Counted from the first letter of the stretch, positions 18,901 through 27,428 are shown. The stretch is DNA of 64,000 nucleotides from VFMC01 sp050248155 (GCA_050248155.1 JBFWSW010000022.1:1-64000); one strand, 5' to 3'. Notes: generated by a model from the letters alone, not told the origin. Program-made: numbers and translations.

Positions 18901-19215
18901 TCGCTGGCCGACTGGTTCGATCGAATGGAACGCACCCTTCAGGTAACCCGCGGCGCGATCGACTTCGCAATGGAAGTGGCGGACCGGTGCAAGGAAGGAA
19001 CGCCGTCGAATCAAGCACTGCGGATGCTCCGGCTGATGCAGGGGCAAGGCGAACCATGGCAGAGATCGCACGTGGCCGGATGCGCCGCGGAAGCACTTCG
19101 AGCGATGTCGGGACGCGGTGTCGGGTCCGAGTTCAACCGTCTCCGTGACCGCCTACTCGAGCTCGGTCGGCTCGAAGTCAAAGACATTCCTGCCGAACCC
19201 GCCTCGGACAGTTGA
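15976..19215 (+). CDS. Very large helical protein of unknown function
   Basis: 1079 residues from ATG 15976, set by GAGGAGG just upstream; an earlier in-frame ATG at 15916 lacks this. No signal peptide, transmembrane helix or Walker motif is visible. It reads as an all-helical, repeat-like protein (e.g. DEVVSVVAALHDDAIAWFVRL, LARQLPDDLGEV) rich in Trp, Asp and Glu, recalling the solenoid sensor parts of defence proteins but without their NTPase or effector. It stands alone, 107 bases after the LysM gene and 130 bases before the PIN gene. A sensor or scaffold for the two following genes is possible; not shown. Confidence 0.6.
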   Translation: MDSADPRPASAGFEHGRLPEIVVARIEAELGASGKRAVNALRTAAHLIALAREDDSGLRLAESAAYNLREAFDAVVEGKPAGEGGFPAVQAAWLRYQLALVAPDADEPVASREFHAVVERLCADDERQAFMTRKLIGYLVDQTGVAPLPGVNDPTRQYSRLREQAATTLHADEVVSVVAALHDDAIAWFVRLFTPPDDRVTKIAVLAAAPYEDTSQIEALAEMAFNAHHVALFLSEINDPRWLDALYDAGLITLPVDGEPWPVNFVLGGAGNIDPASVARLLQRMISVNAGSPTDRRLSVARDVIQTASRLGAAGRGLAAGIVTAHPADHWVQGIALNIARSAPPTDEIVQVVADAVIGNEHPTHGGYYTRTILEQLARGITAENARARVTMIAAKIRRLSGQKDMRFVPLDIAALGTPGDDLRHTVLTLAQHLVQMIPTWRTLGLPTADLVAMVQGVTGELGDRLVCQVLAGAQDADRNAKVEHLAQRMTSPTATGDDRDLLADVGDLTDDEVAVLVAALGEPSPAADPPSDEFPDDWARAWRWSLLLPAAVLEGWANEIAAVTAKHGTPNISSLDTRVPLFLSGRPESPLTVEQLTAVAPLQAAELVAGWRPNETQSWWGNSVWELASTLESAVKDGVAGWTADPTAIVVALREPVYIERYLRVLATINESAATMPALLAAVRHLRENRWTPSKLSHSRADPDLGWEAVDRTIVEMIGALANQEGDLSIEGDLDLAWELAIELARQLPDDLGEVSDFDGTSQHDGPLNRAINHSYSKALETAIRLGWWEHRNLGQARPALADVLDEALEVTGAVGAEMRAIIATNRRVLEHIAREWTNRRVDDLFGGDLGPITFEQTLAWDRPTPWFLGRFRPRLAAAALRGAEHAASWMLVGYLWEEPEYSVKNIIASLRSDIDALKTAAEEMASLVQDREPGDPLIARALTFWDGLLDADRGAVPAAALTGAGRWTFVPGLSLADWFDRMERTLQVTRGAIDFAMEVADRCKEGTPSNQALRMLRLMQGQGEPWQRSHVAGCAAEALRAMSGRGVGSEFNRLRDRLLELGRLEVKDIPAEPASDS

Positions 19216-19345
19216 GGACGGCTCGCTTGACGAGGTAAACCGCGTCGGGACCGCCGCAGTCGACCTGACGAGCGTACGACCGGTGCGATATTCGGCCAGG
19301 TCCGCTTGGGGCTGGCGCGAGACTTCGGGTCGGAGGTCTGTCGCC

Positions 19346-20191
19346 GTGCAACTTGTCTACTTGGACAACAACGTCTGGAACTTGCTCATCGACGATGCGC
19401 ACGCGCCACTGAATCAGGCCCTCCTGATTGACGGATACCGGCGGGGCCATATCCAAGTCGTTGGCTCGCTCGCAGTCCAAGAGGAGATCCTTGGCATTGC
19501 CGTTCGGTTGCCCGCGAAGTACAAGGCTGTGGACAGGGCCTACCGGCGGCTCACCGGCCCACGAACTCTTCTCCCGTTGAATGAGCGTCACGCGGCGGAG
19601 GTATCTGCCGGAGGACGTCTCTCCGAGACTGAGAGATACTGCAGGAGCGCACGATTGCGGGCAGTGCGGGCCCACCTTGGACGCCACGATCATTTGATCG
19701 ATACGGCCGATGCGGTCTACTCCGCAAAGGAAGCGGACTACGAGCGTCAGGTCAGAAGTCGCGACGACGTCAAGCTTGGCCTCTCAAACAGGAGCCTAAA
19801 GCCAAGCCGCGACCTCAACGCGTGGTTCGAAGAGTCCGACGTCGTCGAATGGGTGCGTGACTTGCTCGTCGAAGGGGTCGCACGAGGGTTGATCACTTGG
19901 AACGATCGTGACTCCATCACAGCGGAAAGGTTTCCATCCGCGTGGCTCCACGTCATGTACTCCATGGTGCGAATCAAACGAGCGATAGCTGACAACCGAC
20001 GAATACAGCCATCGGATCGCCACGATGTGGAGCACGTTGCCGCAGGCGCGTACTTCGACACTCTGGTGACACTTGACAAGGAGATGGTTGCCTCGCTCAG
20101 TGAGCTGCCCAGCCTTCCCTTCGAGGTCGTCGATGCCGACACGTTCGCCCTGCGTCTGCAATCAATGCGTACCGTGGCCTCGAGTTCGTGA
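19346..20191 (+). CDS. PIN-like nuclease domain protein
   Basis: 281 residues from GTG 19346, with GGAGG at 19332-19336. The first strand VYLDNNVWNLL holds the lead Asp of PIN nucleases, VQEEILGI the Glu, and SDRHDVEHVAAGAYFDTLVTLDKEM the two C-terminal Asp residues, in family order. PIN proteins are metal-dependent RNases, often toxins. This one is twice the size of VapC, with a 100-residue charged insert in the middle (SAKEADYERQVRSRDD...). It is translationally coupled (GTGA) to an Ntn-hydrolase-like gene, an arrangement I do not know from described toxin systems. Confidence 0.72.
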   Translation: MQLVYLDNNVWNLLIDDAHAPLNQALLIDGYRRGHIQVVGSLAVQEEILGIAVRLPAKYKAVDRAYRRLTGPRTLLPLNERHAAEVSAGGRLSETERYCRSARLRAVRAHLGRHDHLIDTADAVYSAKEADYERQVRSRDDVKLGLSNRSLKPSRDLNAWFEESDVVEWVRDLLVEGVARGLITWNDRDSITAERFPSAWLHVMYSMVRIKRAIADNRRIQPSDRHDVEHVAAGAYFDTLVTLDKEMVASLSELPSLPFEVVDADTFALRLQSMRTVASSS

Positions 20192-21012
20192 CACTCGTGG
20201 TTGCCCAAGTCCTCGACGGCCGCATCACGGTTGTCGCCGACACCAAGATCACCTTCACGCATGACGTGACCCGTACCCGGCAGGTGTACGTGAACGCGTT
20301 GCCCAAGATCGTGATCGTGCGGCGAGACCTGTGCGTCGCGTACGCCGGGAACGACCCGGAAGGCGTACTTGAAGCACTGACGGCCAATCGGGGCTTGACA
20401 ATCGAAGGAATGGTGGAGCTCGCCATCGGAATGCCGCACGCAGACTTCCTCCTAGCGTCCCTCGAAGGCCTGCCGTCCTTGATCGCGGTGCACGAGGGTA
20501 AGCCCGAGGACCGGACCACAATCGGGCGCGCGTGGGCTGGCAATCGAGCCGCTTACGACCGTTTCCGGAAGAAGGAGACGGAATACGGCGACCGCTTGGA
20601 GGATTGGCTGCTGTTCTGGGAGTCCGTGCGTGAGGTGACGGAGTCCGGCGATGTCGATGACGTCGGCGGCTACGTCACCGTTGTGTGGACCGAACCAGAA
20701 GGCTTCTCATTCCTTGCTGGCACGACGGTGACAGCACTCAAGCGGACACCCGTCTGGGTCACGGACGCCGAGGGCAAGCCGCAGCTTTCGATGGAGACGG
20801 CGGAGGATGCGGATCCGTGGTCGACGGAGGTTGCCGGCGTTCCCGGCACAAGCGACACGTTCGGCGCGCTCGCGTGCTTCATGAACCCTCCGGGGCTTGC
20901 GCTGCTGTTCCCCCACGACGCACCCGGCGACGCAATCAAGTTCCGCGCCACATCCATCGAGGACGTGATCGAACAGGCCGCGCGGGAGCACGGCCAACAG
21001 CTGCGAGGTTGA
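20188..21012 (+). CDS. Proteasome-like Ntn-hydrolase superfamily protein
   Basis: 274 residues, GTG start overlapping the PIN gene's stop (GTGA). After Met removal the chain begins T1-L-V-V-A-Q-V-L-D-G-R-I-T-V-V-A-D17-T-K; this mirrors the start of HslV and proteasome beta subunits, with nucleophile Thr1, Asp17 and, after a slightly longer loop, Lys39 in LPKIVIV followed by LCVAYAGN. Those three residues form the catalytic set of the family. The remainder (about 200 residues) is longer than HslV and includes a second beta half (GYVTVVWTEPEGFSFLAGTTVTALKRTPVW). It could be a protease or peptidase acting on, or activated with, the PIN protein. Assignment rests on motif reading, not on a search. 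Confidence 0.65.
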   Translation: MTLVVAQVLDGRITVVADTKITFTHDVTRTRQVYVNALPKIVIVRRDLCVAYAGNDPEGVLEALTANRGLTIEGMVELAIGMPHADFLLASLEGLPSLIAVHEGKPEDRTTIGRAWAGNRAAYDRFRKKETEYGDRLEDWLLFWESVREVTESGDVDDVGGYVTVVWTEPEGFSFLAGTTVTALKRTPVWVTDAEGKPQLSMETAEDADPWSTEVAGVPGTSDTFGALACFMNPPGLALLFPHDAPGDAIKFRATSIEDVIEQAAREHGQQLRG

Positions 21013-21109
21013 ACGGGAGCGCGATTGCGACAAGCAGACCGTTTCACCGACGGCTCCCTCTGCCGGGTCTGTGGCGACCTCGACGAGGTCTGAGCTGGTC
21101 GCTACAGCA

Positions 21110-22183
21110 CTAGAAGAAGCATCCAGAGGTCGGCAGGCTCGCCGGGTCGACGCCTTGGGTTTGGAGGTAGAGGTTGCGTACCAGCGGCTGCGGGCAACGC
21201 TGGACGCCGTCGATCTGGATCTCGAGGTGGACGTGGGGGGCGCCGGAGCGTCCAGTGTTGCCGCTGCGCATGATCTGTTGGCCGGCACGGACGATGTCGC
21301 CGGGCTGCACCATCAGGGCGCTGCCGTGGCAGTAGGTCCAGCGCGTGCCCTGTTCGTCGATGATGGTCACGCCGATGCCGCAGGTGTCGCAGCCGTTGCC
21401 ACCTTCTGAACCGCAGCCTCGGTTCCACCAGTTGTACGGCCAGATCCGCACGACGGCGACGCGGCCTCCTCGCACCGCGTAGATCGGCATGCCCTCTGGA
21501 ATCAGCCAGTCCCATGCGGGGTAGTCATGGTGAGGTTGATCGAGTGCTGACGGGTTGGCAGCGATCAGGCTGCGTGGGCCGGGTAGTGACCACTCGCCGT
21601 CGAGTGGCACGACCCCGCCACCAAGGCAGTCGGCCGCCGGTGCCGTCGTGGTCGACGAAGCCGCTGGAGCTTCGACCGTCGCAGCCTCGTCGAGGAGCCT
21701 GTTGTAGGTCTGCATCCATCTCGCTTGGTATTGCCGTGGCGTGAGTCGGTTACCTGCGTCTGGGTACGGCACGGTGTCCCACTCTGCCGAGGTCGAACCC
21801 GGAACGTGGCCGATGTACCAAACGACGGGCACGGCTGAGACGTCGCCGCCGTGGTCGTTGAGGATCCTCGTGACGTTCTCGGTGGCCTTCGCATCCTGGA
21901 CCTCTGGCGGAGCGTCCTTGGCGTGGGTGTAGCCGCCGTAGCCCGCCCACGAGCTGTCGAGAAACTGATACGCGCCGGAGGCGGTCGACCCGGCTGCCTG
22001 GGCTCGATAGTTGCCTCCCGACTCGAGCGTGCGAATCGTGGCGAGCACGGTGTCGGTCGAACCGGCCTGCTGACCGCAGATGGTCATCGGTGGCGGGTCG
22101 CCTCCAGCAAGCAGCACCGGCAGCACGACGATGCCGAGGAGCAGAGAACTCGTGAGTGCGATCGCGGACTTCATCACCTCCAA
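21110..22183 (-). CDS. Conjugation cell-wall hydrolase: transglycosylase-like plus M23 peptidase
   Basis: 357 residues. A signal or anchor helix (IALTSSLLLGIVVLPVLLAGG) precedes a lysozyme-like domain (TIRTLESGGNYRAQAAGSTASGAYQFLDSSW; E of LESGGNY as catalytic acid), a Ser/Thr/Ala linker around residues 180-195, and an M23 endopeptidase domain with H...D (HHDYPAWDWLIP) and the HxH motif APHVHLEI. Such two-domain enzymes open the cell wall for Gram-positive conjugation channels. It is divergent from the transfer operon. The start is either TTG 22183 or ATG 22174; GGAGGTGATG overlaps both. Confidence 0.88.
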   Translation of the reverse strand: MEVMKSAIALTSSLLLGIVVLPVLLAGGDPPPMTICGQQAGSTDTVLATIRTLESGGNYRAQAAGSTASGAYQFLDSSWAGYGGYTHAKDAPPEVQDAKATENVTRILNDHGGDVSAVPVVWYIGHVPGSTSAEWDTVPYPDAGNRLTPRQYQARWMQTYNRLLDEAATVEAPAASSTTTAPAADCLGGGVVPLDGEWSLPGPRSLIAANPSALDQPHHDYPAWDWLIPEGMPIYAVRGGRVAVVRIWPYNWWNRGCGSEGGNGCDTCGIGVTIIDEQGTRWTYCHGSALMVQPGDIVRAGQQIMRSGNTGRSGAPHVHLEIQIDGVQRCPQPLVRNLYLQTQGVDPASLPTSGCFF

Positions 22184-22296
22184 CGGACATCCCAGCGATG
22201 CATTCGGTGAAGTGATTCATCCACGGTGGTCGAGGCGTGTCCGTTGGTGGTCGAACCCCTGCCATGTCGGTCGGGATCGAACACCAGGAGGACTCG

Positions 22297-22674
22297 ATGG
22301 ACGTACGAACATGGGCGAACAGTCGAAAGGCTCGATTGCTGGCCGTTGCCCCGGCGATGTGCTTGCTCACTGTGATGACGTTGCCGCGAGTGGCCTGGGC
22401 GGGTGCGGCGATCCCGAACCCGCCAGCTGATGGCACGGCTCCCGGCGCCGAGTTGGTGGGGCAAGTGCTCGGCTGGCTGAAGTGGGGCGGCCTCACGGCC
22501 GCACTGGCCGGCCTCCTCATCGGCGCTATCACCACGGGTATCGGTCACTTCGGCTCGAACTACGGCGCATCGTCTGCCGGGCGTAAGTGGCTGCTCGGCG
22601 GGATGGGTGCGGCGATCCTCTCCGGCCTCGCGTGGACGATCGCGACCACCCTCTACGCGGCGACAGGCGGCTGA
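22297..22674 (+). CDS. Small two-helix membrane protein (VirB2/TrbC-like)
   Basis: 125 residues, ATG 22297 after AGGAGG. A signal-like N-terminus (LLAVAPAMCLLTVMTLPRVAWA) and two hydrophobic helices (LTAALAGLLIGAITTGIG; LLGGMGAAILSGLAWTIATTLY) fit the TrbC/VirB2 pilin-like component of type IV secretion. First gene of the transfer operon, followed after 2 bases by the next. Confidence 0.65.
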   Translation: MDVRTWANSRKARLLAVAPAMCLLTVMTLPRVAWAGAAIPNPPADGTAPGAELVGQVLGWLKWGGLTAALAGLLIGAITTGIGHFGSNYGASSAGRKWLLGGMGAAILSGLAWTIATTLYAATGG

Positions 22675-22676
22675 TC

Positions 22677-23324
22677 GTGCGTCGGCTCACCGTGTTCCTC
22701 GCCGTGCTCGCTGCGTTGGCCGCGATCGGTGTCGTCGTCATGCGCATTGGCTCCCACGAGTCGACCGCATCCACCGGCGCGGTGGTCGATGACCACCAAC
22801 CCCAGCTGACACTTGCCGAACCAAGCGACCGCATCGAGGATGCGCGCATCGCGGCGGTGGCGGCCGTCGCCCTCACCGATGACGTGGCTCGCGCCGGGTT
22901 CATCTCTCGCCGCGAGCTGATTGAGTCCTTCACCACTCCTTCGTACGGGCCGACGCTGGCGGATGAGACCTCGGCGGCCGTCACTGCAATGCTGCTCGAC
23001 CTCGGCGAGCGTGACGTCAATCCGGGCGATCTGCACGTCGTCGAGCAACCAATTTCGGCATGGGCTGAAGTGACAGCGGACGGCGTTCGCGTGGAGGTGT
23101 GGTCGGTCTTGGTCGTCGCGGTGCCCGGCACGGGGCCCGGCCGACAGGTGTGGCGCACCGTGACGCTCGACATGGTGCAGAGTGGCAGCCGCTGGTTGGT
23201 CGACCGGTGGTCCTCGGTGCCCGGGCCGACTCCTTCGCCAGCAGCGGAAGCAGCGTTCGATGACGCCAAGGCGTTCGTGGACCCGCTCGGCTGGCCGTCC
23301 GCCAGCCCATCGGCGGTGCGCTGA
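22677..23324 (+). CDS. Single-pass transfer protein, VirB8/TcpC-like position
   Basis: 215 residues, GTG start. One N-terminal helix (LTVFLAVLAALAAIGVVVM) and an exported domain of mixed alpha-beta character (RELIESFTTPSYG...WRTVTLDMVQSGSRWLVDRW) that would suit the NTF2-like fold of VirB8/TcpC. The stop overlaps the next ATG by one base. Homology to VirB8 is inferred from topology and position only. Confidence 0.55.
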   Translation: MRRLTVFLAVLAALAAIGVVVMRIGSHESTASTGAVVDDHQPQLTLAEPSDRIEDARIAAVAAVALTDDVARAGFISRRELIESFTTPSYGPTLADETSAAVTAMLLDLGERDVNPGDLHVVEQPISAWAEVTADGVRVEVWSVLVVAVPGTGPGRQVWRTVTLDMVQSGSRWLVDRWSSVPGPTPSPAAEAAFDDAKAFVDPLGWPSASPSAVR

Positions 23325-24547
23325 TGTGGCCGTTCCCGAACCCTCTCGATCTCTTCGGCGATGCGATCGGGGGCGTAGTCGGCTGGGCCTGGGACAAGGT
23401 GATCCAGGGGATCTACACGTGGTTCGCCAACGGGCTGCTGCTGTTGATGGAGTGGGTGTGGAGGGTGCTCGACACGGCGACCACTCCTCGGCTGAGCGAA
23501 GCTTGGTTCGAGACGGGACTGGTTCGTCCGCTCGCCGGCATCTCACTCGGAATCACGATCGCGTTGATGCTCGCGTCGGCCGTTCAAGCCGGGTTCGGCG
23601 GGCGCCCGGAGTTGATTGTCGATGCGCTCAAGGAGGGTCCGAAGGCGATCGTTGCATCGGCCCTGACGGTGACCGTCATGGACGTTCTCATCCGCGGTGC
23701 CGACGTGCTGTCCGACGTGGCCTGGCAAGCCGGCCGCGCCGATGCACAATCCGTGTTGGACGGCCTCGCTCGAACGATGAGCAGCGCTGGCGGACTGGCC
23801 ACCACGTTCCTCGGCCCGCTCGCCCTGTTGTTCGGGATGATCGGCCTCCTCGTGACCACCGTGGTGCTCTTCATGCGATCTTCGCTGCTGTACCTCGTTG
23901 CAGCATTCGCGCCAATCGTCTGGTCTTCATCGGTGTCGCCGATGATGCGCGGCTCGGGTCGTCGACTCGTGCACGTCACCGTGGCGTTGGTCCTTGCCAA
24001 GCCGGCGATCGCAATGACGCTGGTGGTCGGCGTCAAGTTGCTGGCCAACGCCGGTGCTCCCGGCGCGGACGGAACGACGGACGGCGCAGCGGCGCTCGGC
24101 ACATTGATCTCGGGCTTCGCCTGCTTCGCGATCGCGGGGCTCTCTCCGTGGGTCGTCTATCGACTCCTGCCGTCCGTCGAGGGTGCCGCCGTGTCCTCGG
24201 GGATCGTCGGCGGCTGGGGACGTGCCGGCCTGACTGCGGCGCAGGCCGGTCTGATGGTGAAGTCACTCGGTGCGAGCGCGGCCGCATCCGCCGCGACTCG
24301 TGCCTTGCCGCAGCAGTTCTCGTCGGCAGGTGCGACGGGGGGAGGCGCCAGTTCGACCACGGGTACCTCCGGTACGTCGGGCTCGCAGGGCGCATCACCG
24401 GCGACTGCCAGCTTGGGGTCGGCAGGAGCGAGCAGTGCGGGTGGTCCTGGCGCATCGGCAAGAACTCGACCGGCCCGGCCCTCGGTGGCTCCGAGAACCG
24501 GCGCAGTTCCGGCATCACAGCGCGACGATGAGGAGGTGCAGTCGTGA
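23324..24547 (+). CDS. Polytopic channel protein (VirB6/TrbL-like)
   Basis: 407 residues with about six hydrophobic segments between residues 25 and 285 (e.g. PLAGISLGITIALMLASAV, GPLALLFGMIGLLVTTVVLFM, ALGTLISGFACFAIAGLSPWV) and a long Gly/Ala/Ser-rich cytoplasmic tail. This is the VirB6/TrbL layout: inner-membrane channel of the type IV system. ATGA/GTGA overlaps link it to both sides. Confidence 0.75.
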   Translation: MWPFPNPLDLFGDAIGGVVGWAWDKVIQGIYTWFANGLLLLMEWVWRVLDTATTPRLSEAWFETGLVRPLAGISLGITIALMLASAVQAGFGGRPELIVDALKEGPKAIVASALTVTVMDVLIRGADVLSDVAWQAGRADAQSVLDGLARTMSSAGGLATTFLGPLALLFGMIGLLVTTVVLFMRSSLLYLVAAFAPIVWSSSVSPMMRGSGRRLVHVTVALVLAKPAIAMTLVVGVKLLANAGAPGADGTTDGAAALGTLISGFACFAIAGLSPWVVYRLLPSVEGAAVSSGIVGGWGRAGLTAAQAGLMVKSLGASAAASAATRALPQQFSSAGATGGGASSTTGTSGTSGSQGASPATASLGSAGASSAGGPGASARTRPARPSVAPRTGAVPASQRDDEEVQS

Positions 24548-26025
24548 GCGACGCAGCACCAGTGCGGTATCGGTTCGGCGACCCTGCTCGCGCATCGCTG
24601 CTCCTCGGCCTCTCGCTGCGCCAGTCGATCCCACTCGTCATTGGCGTGCTCTGGCTCACCCTCTGCCTGATGGCTGGTCTGGCACTCGTAGGCGCGGTCG
24701 GCCCGGCGGTCGGCCTTGCCATGGCGTTTGGCCGCTGGCGACGCACACCGTTGTTCGATGTGGCCGGCCCCGGCATCCGCCTGTGGTGGACTCGGAGTCG
24801 CAACCGCACTCCATGGGTCAGGGCTTCGTTGCTGGGGGCCGGCCCCGGCTTCGACGACGATCTTCCGGAGCCGTTGCGCGGTCTTGCGATGCTCGACGTA
24901 CCGATCGACTGGCAAGCCGGTCGCCGGAGCGTTGCCGTTGTGCACGACCAGCGAACCGGATCGGTGTCCTTGGTGTTGCAGGCGACTGGCGCCGGCTTTC
25001 CCGTCGCTTCGCTGCGGGAGCAGGACGGGTTGATCGCCGGCTGGGGAGCAGCGCTCGGCGCGCTGGCCCGAGCCCAGTGCGCAGTCAGTCGACTCACGTG
25101 GCAGGAATGGGCACACCCGATCGGAGTGAGCGGTCATCGGGAGTTCCTCGACGGCCTTGACTGCCCGTTGAGCTCGGCGGCGAGCAAGGACTACCAGCAG
25201 CTGCTCGACCTGCAGGACCCGTTCACGATTGCGCACGAGGTACTGCTCACCCTGACCGTCGACATCCGGCGGGTCCGGACGCGCCGGCGAGAACCAGTGG
25301 CGGCGGCAATCGACACGCTGACGGATGAGGCTCGGCTGTTGGCCTCGCGGCTGGAGTCGGCGGGTCTTCAGGTCACTGGCCCGTTGGATGCACTCGAGCT
25401 GTCGACGGCGATTCGTCTCAGGTCGGATCCGTCACGAGCTGCACAGGTGTCGACAGTGCGGCGTTCATTGGCGGCGGCGACCCGGAGAGGGCCGATCGAG
25501 TGGGGCCCCATGGCAGTCGAACCGAGGTGGGATGTCGTATCCGTCGACGGCTCGATGCACCGTTCCTTTCGCGTCGCGGGTTGGCCGATGCTCCCGGTCG
25601 GCGCTGATTGGATGGCGCCCCTCCTCGCGGGCGACGGTGCGACCCGCATCGTCACGGTGGTCCTCGAGCCTGTGCCCCTGCAGCGAGCCGCTGCAGACGC
25701 GAATCGACAGCTGACTTCGATCGAGGCGGATCACGCGCAGAAGGAACGACACGGCTTCCGGTTGACCGCCCGCGAACGGCGACGCCAGGTCGACGTCGAG
25801 ACGCGTGAGCGTGAACTGGCCGAGGGCCATCCCGAGTTCCGACACGCAGCAATCGTCACTGTGGTCGCGGGCGGAAGCGACGAGCTCGACGATGCATGTG
25901 CCCGTGTCGAGCAGGCAGCAGCACAGTCGATGCTCGATCTCCGACCGCTCGCGGCGCGCCAAGGCGAAGGCTGGGTCGCGTCGCTGCCGCTGGGACGATC
26001 GTTCACAACTGGAACTCGCGCATGA
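24544..26025 (+). CDS. SCO6880-family conjugation protein (PrgI + VirB4 N-half-like)
   Basis: 493 residues. Opens with YRFGDPARASLLLGLSLRQ, the hallmark of SCO6880-type proteins, then two membrane helices (SIPLVIGVLWLTLCLMAGLA; VGAVGPAVGLAMAF). The C-terminal third (AIVTVVAGGSDELDDACARVEQ...GEGWVASLPLG) matches the end of the VirB4 N-terminal domain, and the ATPase half is encoded by the next gene. Together the two (493 + 468 residues) read as one VirB4-like protein split at the domain border, with ATGA overlap. Confidence 0.8.
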   Translation: MSDAAPVRYRFGDPARASLLLGLSLRQSIPLVIGVLWLTLCLMAGLALVGAVGPAVGLAMAFGRWRRTPLFDVAGPGIRLWWTRSRNRTPWVRASLLGAGPGFDDDLPEPLRGLAMLDVPIDWQAGRRSVAVVHDQRTGSVSLVLQATGAGFPVASLREQDGLIAGWGAALGALARAQCAVSRLTWQEWAHPIGVSGHREFLDGLDCPLSSAASKDYQQLLDLQDPFTIAHEVLLTLTVDIRRVRTRRREPVAAAIDTLTDEARLLASRLESAGLQVTGPLDALELSTAIRLRSDPSRAAQVSTVRRSLAAATRRGPIEWGPMAVEPRWDVVSVDGSMHRSFRVAGWPMLPVGADWMAPLLAGDGATRIVTVVLEPVPLQRAAADANRQLTSIEADHAQKERHGFRLTARERRRQVDVETRERELAEGHPEFRHAAIVTVVAGGSDELDDACARVEQAAAQSMLDLRPLAARQGEGWVASLPLGRSFTTGTRA

Positions 26026-27428
26026 GCCGCCAGAGTGATCTCCGGCTGCTGCCGTCCGAACAGGCGCGCCAACGTCAAGCGCGGTCCGTCCTCAGCCGCA
26101 GCACGCCTCGGCGTGAGCCTCCTCGCTCTGATGTACGCCCACCGGGAGTGCTCTCGGCCCACCGCGGGATACCTGGCGACTGGGCGCGGTCCACCATGGC
26201 GCACCTCTGCTCCGTGTACCCGTTCCACGCGGACGCATCGTTCGGCGAGCGGGGGGTGCTCATGGGCGCCAACGTCACGGCCGGGATGGGCGGCTTCTAC
26301 TTCGACCCGTTCGAGTTCTACGCCCAAGGCCACCTGACCAACCCGAACATGATCGTGATGGGTTCCGTCGGCTTCGGGAAGTCGGCCACCGTCAAGGCTC
26401 TGGTGCGCCGGCTGAAGGCGGTGTACGGCGCCGGGCGTTATCTGGCGATCGTGGACCCGAAGGGCGAGTACAGCTCCCTCGCTCACGACCTCGGGCTCAC
26501 CGTCGTGCGGCTTCACCCCGGCGGTACCGATCGCGTCAACCCGATGGAGGCCGGAGGTGGCGACCAGGACGGAAGCGTGATCGCCCGCCAGAACCTGGCT
26601 GCGCAACTCGTCGTCGGGGTGCTGGGTCGCGAGCTCTCTCCGCTCGAGGACGCAGTCCTCGGGTGGGCGATCGAACGCCGTTGTCAGAGCCCGGTGCCCT
26701 TCACGCTCCGCGATCTTTGCGCCGAGATACTCGACCCTCCCGACGAGCTGGTGCGCCTCTCTCGACACTCGCCGCTCGAACTCGCCCGGGCCACGGCTCC
26801 GGTGACCTTCGCTCTCGACAAGCTCTGCAGTCGCACGCTCCGAGGAATGTTCGATGGGCCGACCACAGTCTCGATCGACTGGGACAACGGGCCGGGCGTG
26901 GTGCTCGATCTCTCCACGGTGTACGGGAACGCCGAGGCACTGCCCTTGGTGATGGTGGCCGCCACGCACTGGTTGACGGGTGCCCTTCGAGGCCGACCGG
27001 AACGGCGGTCTGTCCAGGTGATCGACGAGGCATGGGCAGCGGTCCGTCACGGCGCCAGCTACTTCCAGTCGTCGCTGAAGCTCTCGCGCACCTACGGCGT
27101 CGCAACGGTGCTCGTCTGCCATCGCCCGTCCGATCTCACGGCGCAGGCCGACGACGGCACAGCCGCAGCCAAGATCGCAGCGGGGCTGCTTTCCGACATT
27201 CAGACTCGGGTGTTGCTGCGCCAACCACCCGAGCAGGTGGCGCTCGCTGCCGAGATGTTCGATCTCACCGAACGAGAGCGTGACTGGCTCGGGCAGCTCG
27301 TGCAGGGCCGCGGCATCTGGTGTGTGGGCGCAAGGTCCGCCGTCGTGCACACGGTGCTCACCGCGAACGAACGGCGGCTGTTCGACACCGATCAGGCGAT
27401 GGTGGATCAGGGCGATGGGCCAGCGTGA
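26022..27428 (+). CDS. VirB4-type conjugation ATPase (C-terminal half)
   Basis: 468 residues from ATG 26022, overlapping the upstream stop. After MAHLCSVYPF comes a RecA-like domain: Walker A GSVGFGKSATVKA near residue 115, DPKGEYSSLA, Walker B VQVIDEAWAA near 333 and the motif VLVCHRPSDL. VirB4 energises substrate transfer and pilus assembly at the membrane. The usual N-terminal domain is missing here and supplied by the preceding gene. Confidence 0.9.
   Translation: MSRQSDLRLLPSEQARQRQARSVLSRSTPRREPPRSDVRPPGVLSAHRGIPGDWARSTMAHLCSVYPFHADASFGERGVLMGANVTAGMGGFYFDPFEFYAQGHLTNPNMIVMGSVGFGKSATVKALVRRLKAVYGAGRYLAIVDPKGEYSSLAHDLGLTVVRLHPGGTDRVNPMEAGGGDQDGSVIARQNLAAQLVVGVLGRELSPLEDAVLGWAIERRCQSPVPFTLRDLCAEILDPPDELVRLSRHSPLELARATAPVTFALDKLCSRTLRGMFDGPTTVSIDWDNGPGVVLDLSTVYGNAEALPLVMVAATHWLTGALRGRPERRSVQVIDEAWAAVRHGASYFQSSLKLSRTYGVATVLVCHRPSDLTAQADDGTAAAKIAAGLLSDIQTRVLLRQPPEQVALAAEMFDLTERERDWLGQLVQGRGIWCVGARSAVVHTVLTANERRLFDTDQAMVDQGDGPA

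Noticed and set aside
21025..21093. 22-codon frame with CxxC (CRVCGDLDEV) after the Ntn-hydrolase gene
   Set aside because: TTG start with GGGAG upstream looks possible, but it is too short to judge and is not coupled to a neighbour.
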